A stretch of DNA of 9,882 nt from contig WQUN01000197.1 of assembly GCA_009782085.1 (NCBI GenBank), positions 1 through 9,882 of the forward strand, written 5' to 3'. Shown here piece after piece: positions 5,995 to 9,882 of the stretch; within the stretch, counting starts at the first letter, position 1, and each line of letters begins with the position of its first letter. The notes under the pieces were generated by a model. It saw only the letters and a program-made list of their open reading frames with translations, had not been told where the DNA came from and did no database searches. The stretch is from Bacillota bacterium (GTDB taxonomy: Bacteria; Bacillota; Clostridia; Lachnospirales; WQUN01). Position numbers and translations under genes: made by a program.

Positions 5995-7209
5995 ATGAAA
6001 CAATCAGTATACTTTAAGGGCCGGCATTCGTTTTTCACAGTTTTATTGGCATTGATACTGACAACGCCGGCGGCGGTCTTTACGGGCTGCGCCGCGAACG
6101 GAGGCGCGCAGGCGGCCGGTTCGACGGCGGTTACGGACGGCGCCGCCCCGGCGGGCGGGGACGCCGCTTCGGCAACGGCGGACGGCCCTCTGGTCATATA
6201 CGGGCAAATCACGGAGACCGTCGGGAACGACATAACGATCAACGTGATGCAGGCCCCGCAGCAGATGACCGCCGAACAGCAGGCGGCTCTGCAGGATCAG
6301 ATGCTGCAGCGCTTCGCGGAGGCCAACGGCCAGGACTATTCCAAAATGACCGACGAAGAGAAGGCGGCTTTGCAGCAGCAGATGCAACAGCAGTTCACGC
6401 AGGGCGGCGGCGCGCCCGGGGGAGCCAACCTTACCGACGAACAGAGGGCGGCCCTGAGGCAGCAGTTCTCGCAGAGAATGAACGGCGGCGGGACTGATTC
6501 GGGCGGAAGCGGCGGCGCGGGAAGCGGCGGAACAAACGCCGGCAACGGTACAACAAACGGAGGAACGAACGCCAACGGCGGGGGCAATGCCGGCGCCAAC
6601 GGCGGAACAGGCGGCGGGACCGACGTCAACGCCAACGGCGGAGCGGGCGGAAACAACGCCAACGGTGCAACCGCAAACGGCGGAACGGACGCCAACGCCG
6701 GCGCGGGCGGAAACAACGCCAACGGAGGGAATGCCAACCGCAGGACTTACCCGGCTCGCGATCCGAACGCCACATTCGATCCGAACGCCACCCCCGACCC
6801 GAACGCCAGCGGCCGGCCCGGAGGCTTCTTCGGCGGCAGAGGGCAGACGCTCACCGGCGAGACGAAGGACATAATCATCCCGACCGGCGCGCCGATCATG
6901 GAAAGCTCGTTCGCGAACGGCCAGGTTACCGAGAGCGAGATCACGCTGGATAAGCTGAAAGCCGGCGACATATTGCAGATCACATACGCCTCGGACAACG
7001 AGACTGTCGCCAAGGTCGTCAAACAGCCGGCGGCGCAGGGCTTCAACCGCGGCAACCCCAACGGCGGAGCTGCCGGCGGCGGAGCCGGCGGTAACGCCGG
7101 CGGCATGGTAATCATGACCGCGCCGGACGGCGGCGGGGACGGCGGCGGCGAAGTGCGGTTTTTCGCGGCGCCGGACGGAGGCGGGCCCGCGCCGGCGCCG
7201 GGGCAGTGA
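5995..7209 (+). CDS. Accessory lipoprotein with LTxxQ-like helical repeats and Gly/Asn-rich tract
   Basis: The ATG at 5995 follows GAGGGGG at 5981-5987, 37 bp after the permease stop, so it is probably in the same operon. The N terminus is a lipoprotein signal with lipobox FTGC (C32), the same FTGCA as in the adaptor. A short beta-rich segment (LVIYGQITETVGNDITINV, residues 66-84) precedes three 17-residue helical repeats at 91-107, 118-134 and 147-163 (MTAEQQAALQ, MTDEEKAALQ, LTDEQRAALR). A Gly/Asn/Thr-rich tract (164-250), three DPNA units (256-271) and a second beta-rich segment (286-343) follow, then a Gly-rich tail. The two beta segments may be halves of one small barrel, as seen in uncharacterised clostridial lipoproteins next to MacAB-like exporters, with the low-complexity part as an insertion. 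The LTDEQ motif resembles Spy/CpxP envelope-stress proteins, but homology is unproven. No enzyme motif is seen. Confidence 0.85.
   Translation: MKQSVYFKGRHSFFTVLLALILTTPAAVFTGCAANGGAQAAGSTAVTDGAAPAGGDAASATADGPLVIYGQITETVGNDITINVMQAPQQMTAEQQAALQDQMLQRFAEANGQDYSKMTDEEKAALQQQMQQQFTQGGGAPGGANLTDEQRAALRQQFSQRMNGGGTDSGGSGGAGSGGTNAGNGTTNGGTNANGGGNAGANGGTGGGTDVNANGGAGGNNANGATANGGTDANAGAGGNNANGGNANRRTYPARDPNATFDPNATPDPNASGRPGGFFGGRGQTLTGETKDIIIPTGAPIMESSFANGQVTESEITLDKLKAGDILQITYASDNETVAKVVKQPAAQGFNRGNPNGGAAGGGAGGNAGGMVIMTAPDGGGDGGGEVRFFAAPDGGGPAPAPGQ
6606..6725 (+). repeat. 60-bp imperfect tandem repeat in the Gly/Asn-rich tract
   Basis: The sequence from about 6606-6665 is repeated at 6666-6725, including an exact stretch GCGGGCGGAAACAACGCC at 6643 and 6703, 60 bp apart. 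It encodes about 20 residues of the type NANGGAGGNNANG. In-frame repeats like this can expand or shrink, so length variation between strains is likely. Confidence 0.75.
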
Positions 7210-7217
7210 AAATTGGG

Positions 7218-7234
7218 CGCGGCAAATTTCCGCG
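7218..7234 (+). other. Short hairpin after the lipoprotein gene, no T-run
   Basis: CGCGG (7218-7222) and CCGCG (7230-7234) form a perfect 5-bp stem around the loop CAAATTT, 8 bp after the lipoprotein stop. No U-tract follows, so it is a poor intrinsic terminator, and readthrough into the ATPase operon remains possible. The loop contains GCAAATTT, the complement of the repeats at 7282-7310, in inverted orientation. Confidence 0.35.
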
Positions 7235-7281
7235 GAAGATCGCAGGGGACGCCGCCCCATATGCACTAACTTTATTCACAA

Positions 7282-7310
7282 AAATTTGCCGTAAATTTGC
7301 GTAAATTTGC
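7282..7310 (+). promoter_or_regulatory. Triple AAATTTGC direct repeat, probable response-regulator operator
   Basis: AAATTTGC occurs at 7282-7289, 7293-7300 and 7303-7310, spaced 11 and then 10 bp, so all three lie on one face of the helix. Such helically phased direct repeats are the usual binding pattern of OmpR-family dimers. The block is 70 bp before the ATPase start in an otherwise AT-rich gap (7261-7370). On the complementary strand the units read CAAATTTAC, sharing TTTAC with the repeats before the adaptor gene; this similarity is short. TAAGAT (7326-7331) and TATGAT (7352-7357) are possible -10 boxes, neither with a good -35. Autoregulation by the downstream response regulator is inferred. 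Confidence 0.55.
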
Positions 7311-7379
7311 TATGCCCGGAGTGGTTAAGATATTTGAACTAATATCGCATTTATGATATATTGTCAGGAGGAAAGCGGC

Positions 7380-8117
7380 ATGAGGAACACCGCTTTGGCC
7401 GCCGGTAACGGCGGCAGCGCCCGCGCCGCGGCTTCGGAGCCGAATAACGGCCGGATCATTCAAATGAGCCGCATATACAAATCCTACGGGAAGGGCCAGA
7501 ACAAGATCACGGCCCTGTCGGACATCTCCTTCGAGGTCGGGCGCGGGGAGTTCGTAGCGATCCTCGGGCCGTCCGGCTCCGGCAAGACCACTCTGATGAA
7601 CATCATCGGGCTGATGGACGCGGCGGATTCGGGCGAATACGCGCTGGACGGCGTGGATGTGTCCAACGCCCGGGAGAACTCCCTGGCCAGGCTCCGTAAC
7701 GCCAAGATAGGCTTTGTGTTCCAAAAATTCAACCTCATCCCGAAATACTCCGCCTTGTACAACGTGGCGCTGCCTTTGATGCTCCAGGGCAGAAGCTACC
7801 GCGCCGCCAAGAGCGAGGCGCGGGAGACGCTCGAGCGCGTCGGGCTGGGCGACCGTATGAAGCACAAGCCCTCCGAGCTTTCGGGCGGGCAGACGCAGCG
7901 CGTCGCGATAGCCAGGGCGCTCGTCGGCGGCTGTTCGCTGATTCTGGCCGACGAGCCGACCGGCGCGCTCGACCAGAAAACGGGCGCGGAAGTCCTGGAC
8001 TTCATGCAGGAGCTGAACGCCGAGGGCCGGACTATCGTGATGATCACCCACGACGTGAACATAGCGGCGCGGGCGAGGCGCATAGTCCACGTGGAGGACG
8101 GGAGGATTGTCTATTGA
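7380..8117 (+). CDS. ABC transporter ATPase subunit (MacB/LolD-type)
   Basis: The ATG at 7380 is chosen because AGGAGG lies at 7366-7371; an in-frame ATG at 7353 lies upstream of that ribosome site and has none of its own. The 245-residue protein has all the motifs of an active ABC ATPase: Walker A GPSGSGKTT at 63-71, Q-loop Q115, signature LSGGQ at 167-171, Walker B LILADE at 187-192, D-loop ALD at 196-198 and H-loop H224. The sequence fits the MacB/LolD/YknY group. An unconserved Ala/Gly-rich extension of about 25 residues precedes the domain. It most likely forms dimers with the permease at 4653, which lacks its own ATPase. It is separated from that gene by the lipoprotein and a promoter-like region, and lies in an operon with the sensor pair (26-bp gap to the regulator). 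Confidence 0.95.
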   Translation: MRNTALAAGNGGSARAAASEPNNGRIIQMSRIYKSYGKGQNKITALSDISFEVGRGEFVAILGPSGSGKTTLMNIIGLMDAADSGEYALDGVDVSNARENSLARLRNAKIGFVFQKFNLIPKYSALYNVALPLMLQGRSYRAAKSEARETLERVGLGDRMKHKPSELSGGQTQRVAIARALVGGCSLILADEPTGALDQKTGAEVLDFMQELNAEGRTIVMITHDVNIAARARRIVHVEDGRIVY

Positions 8118-8143
8118 TTTTTTTATATACCCGGAGGCGCCTG

Positions 8144-8824
8144 ATGCCTAAACCCTGCATTTTGGTAGTTGACGACGAAAAGCGCATAGTCCGCCTTATC
8201 TCCGATTTCCTGACGAACGAGGGCTTCTCGGTGCTCCCCGCCTACGACGGATCGAGCGCCCTGGAGGTCTTTTACGCTAACGCGGACAAAATAAACCTGG
8301 TCATCCTCGACGTCATGATGCCGGGGCGGAACGGGCTCGACGTCCTAAAAGAGATCAGGCGGGAATCAGGAGTGCTGGTCGTCATGCTGACGGCCAGATC
8401 GGAGGACGCGGACCAGCTCGCAGCTTTCTCCGGCGGCGCGGACGACTACGTCACGAAGCCCTTTTCGCCGAGCGTGCTGGCGGCGCGGGTGAAGAACATG
8501 CTCAGGCGCAGGAACGTCCGGAGCGAGGCGATGGACTTCGGCCTGTGGCAGTTTTGCCCGGACCTGTGTTCGGTGACGGCGGGCGGGGAGGAAAAGCGCC
8601 TGACCCCGAAGGAATGCGAGCTGCTGACCTATTTCGTCAACAACCGCGGTGTTACGCTGTCCCGGGAAAAGCTCCTAAACGCCGTCTGGGACTATGACTT
8701 TTACGGCGACGCGCGCACGGTGGACACCCACGTGAAACAGCTCCGCGCGAAGCTGGGCGACGCGGAGTCCATCCGGACGATACGCGGCCTGGGCTACAGG
8801 TTTACCGCGGAGGCAGTGAAATGA
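8144..8824 (+). CDS. OmpR-family response regulator
   Basis: The ATG at 8144 follows GGAGG at 8133-8137; a longer frame back to a TTG at 8114 overlaps the ATPase end and is less likely. The 226-residue protein has a receiver domain (about 4-122) with the acidic pair D10-D11, phospho-acceptor D56 (in VILDVMMPG), T83 and K105. A winged-helix DNA-binding domain (about 130-222) follows, with RTVDTHVKQLRAKL as recognition helix and RTIRGLGYRF as the C-terminal wing. All residues needed for phosphorylation are present. Its stop overlaps the kinase start by ATGA, so the two form a pair. The likely targets are the helically phased direct repeats before 2464 and before 7380, which suit this family's dimeric binding; direct evidence is lacking. 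Confidence 0.95.
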   Translation: MPKPCILVVDDEKRIVRLISDFLTNEGFSVLPAYDGSSALEVFYANADKINLVILDVMMPGRNGLDVLKEIRRESGVLVVMLTARSEDADQLAAFSGGADDYVTKPFSPSVLAARVKNMLRRRNVRSEAMDFGLWQFCPDLCSVTAGGEEKRLTPKECELLTYFVNNRGVTLSREKLLNAVWDYDFYGDARTVDTHVKQLRAKLGDAESIRTIRGLGYRFTAEAVK

Positions 8825-9882
8825 AAAGGAAAATCAAGATAACCTTCCGCGTGAAGCTGTACCTGATCCTCGTCTCCACGGTGCTGATGTTCATCGTCGT
8901 GTCGCAGGTTCTGAGCTTACTTCTGCTCACGCGTTTTTACATGAGCAAAAAAGAGGCCGAGATACTGACCGTTTACAAGGAGGTCACGGAGATACTGGCA
9001 AAAGGGGCTTCCGTCCCGAACGCGGAAGACGGGATCAGCGCGGCGATAACCGACCTCAGCCAGAAAAACAACGACATCATCCTCCTGTCCGACAAAGACT
9101 TCAACAACGCCTTCAGCCTCATGCCGGTGTCCGCCGGGAGCGGCGCCGGGCTTTCCGGCGGGAGGGCGGTTTATTCCCAAAGGGTGAATTTCGTCAACAC
9201 ATACATGAAATACGTCGTCGAGACGTACTTCCCGGAGCCGGCGGACAAGCCCCGGTTCGCCAAGATAGACGCCTCCGCGGCGAACGCGGCGAGGGGCCGG
9301 CCGATGCAGGAACCGCGGCCCGGGCCGCAGGCGGACGACGGCTTTCTGTGTATGTTTACGCCGGTCACCCTCGCGGACGGGGCCGACGGTTATCTGCTCC
9401 TCCAGACGAGCCTGCCCGCCATTAACCTGAACGTGCAGGTGACAAACGAGTTTGTGTGGATAATTTCGCTCATAATCCTGGCGATCGGCCTTCCGACGAT
9501 GTTTTTCCTGGCGGGCAGCTTTTCCAGGCCGATCTCCGAGATATCCGACGCGGCGAAAAAGATAGCGGAGCTGGACTTCCGCACAAAGCTCAGGCCGCGC
9601 GGGAACGACGAGATAAGCGACCTGGCGGAGAATGTCAACTGCATGTCCGATAAGCTTAAAAGCGCGGTCTCCGAGCTGACGGAGGCGAACGAAAAACTGA
9701 TAAAGAAGGAGCGCCTGGGCAAGGAGCTTCTGGCCAACGTGTCCCACGAGCTGAAAACGCCGATCTCGCTCGTCGGCGGGTACGCCGAGGGGCTTAAGCT
9801 CAACGTCGCGGAAGAGGACAAGAATTACTACTGCGGAGTTATAATCGACGAGGCGGCGAAGATGAGCCGCCTCGTCAACGAC
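8821..9882 (+). CDS. Sensor histidine kinase, 3' end outside window
   Basis: The frame starts at ATG 8821, in the ATGA overlap with the regulator stop, and stays open to the right edge (354 codons visible). Membrane segments lie at about residues 13-37 and 212-234, enclosing an extracytoplasmic region of about 170 residues that has no obvious ligand-binding motif. A HAMP domain follows (SRPISEISDAAKKIAELDF, about 234-286). The dimerisation/phosphoacceptor helix contains NVSHELKTPISLV with H309, the expected autophosphorylation site. The ATP-binding N, G1 and G2 boxes would lie beyond the window, so catalytic competence cannot be judged. The layout is that of BaeS/VanS-type kinases that monitor the cell envelope. 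Its operon with an exporter ATPase suggests that it senses the exporter's substrate or the damage the substrate causes; that is inference. Confidence 0.95.
   Translation, partial: MKRKIKITFRVKLYLILVSTVLMFIVVSQVLSLLLLTRFYMSKKEAEILTVYKEVTEILAKGASVPNAEDGISAAITDLSQKNNDIILLSDKDFNNAFSLMPVSAGSGAGLSGGRAVYSQRVNFVNTYMKYVVETYFPEPADKPRFAKIDASAANAARGRPMQEPRPGPQADDGFLCMFTPVTLADGADGYLLLQTSLPAINLNVQVTNEFVWIISLIILAIGLPTMFFLAGSFSRPISEISDAAKKIAELDFRTKLRPRGNDEISDLAENVNCMSDKLKSAVSELTEANEKLIKKERLGKELLANVSHELKTPISLVGGYAEGLKLNVAEEDKNYYCGVIIDEAAKMSRLVND

Noticed and set aside
4662..6242. Long minus-strand open frame (526 codons) opposite the permease
   Set aside because: It is antisense to a clear MacB/FtsX permease, is rich in Arg, His, Ala and Val as expected from the complement of GC-rich codons, and shows no domain.
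7353..7379. Upstream ATG at 7353 as the ATPase start
   Set aside because: AGGAGG at 7366-7371 lies between it and the ATG at 7380 at good spacing, and the ATG at 7353 overlaps a possible -10 box with no ribosome site.

Overview
The window is about 9.9 kb of GC-rich bacterial DNA, with coding on the + strand throughout. Strong AGGAGG-type ribosome sites, lipoprotein-anchored transport proteins, no outer-membrane channel gene and many short zinc-ribbon proteins suggest a high-GC Gram-positive bacterium of the Clostridia type. This assignment is inferred from gene content only; nothing here fixes the taxon.

Region A (1-2030) holds three consecutive genes that share CxxC-x10-CxxC zinc ribbons but differ in architecture: a multi-pass membrane protein with a C-terminal ribbon (cut at its 5' end by the window), a two-pass membrane protein with an N-terminal ribbon and a Pro/Ala linker, and a coiled-coil protein with two C-terminal ribbons. 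Their function is not known from sequence.

Region B (2031-2463) is a repeat-rich intergenic stretch. It holds a 38-bp tandem duplication of the preceding gene's 3' end, a long palindrome ending in seven Ts that looks like an intrinsic terminator, and two of three copies of a ~55-67 bp palindromic element (the first lies at 1509-1575). It also holds a promoter-like block with two neighbouring pairs of 11-bp-period direct repeats upstream of a GATAAT box.

Region C (2464-7209) is an export operon. It encodes a 730-residue lipoprotein membrane-fusion protein (MacA/YknX-like) with a very long coiled coil, a MacB/FtsX-type permease overlapping it by ATGA, and a 404-residue lipoprotein with three LTxxQ-like helical repeats and a Gly/Asn-rich tract.

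Region D (7210-9882) has its own control region with three AAATTTGC repeats at 11- and 10-bp spacing. It is followed by the ABC ATPase that probably powers the permease, an OmpR-family response regulator and a sensor histidine kinase (cut by the right edge).

The likely logic is that the kinase senses an envelope insult and phosphorylates the regulator. The regulator then acts at direct-repeat sites before both operons, raising the adaptor, permease and accessory lipoprotein from one and the ATPase plus the sensor pair from the other. The protein-family calls are firm. The substrate, the regulatory link and the role of the zinc-ribbon genes are inference.
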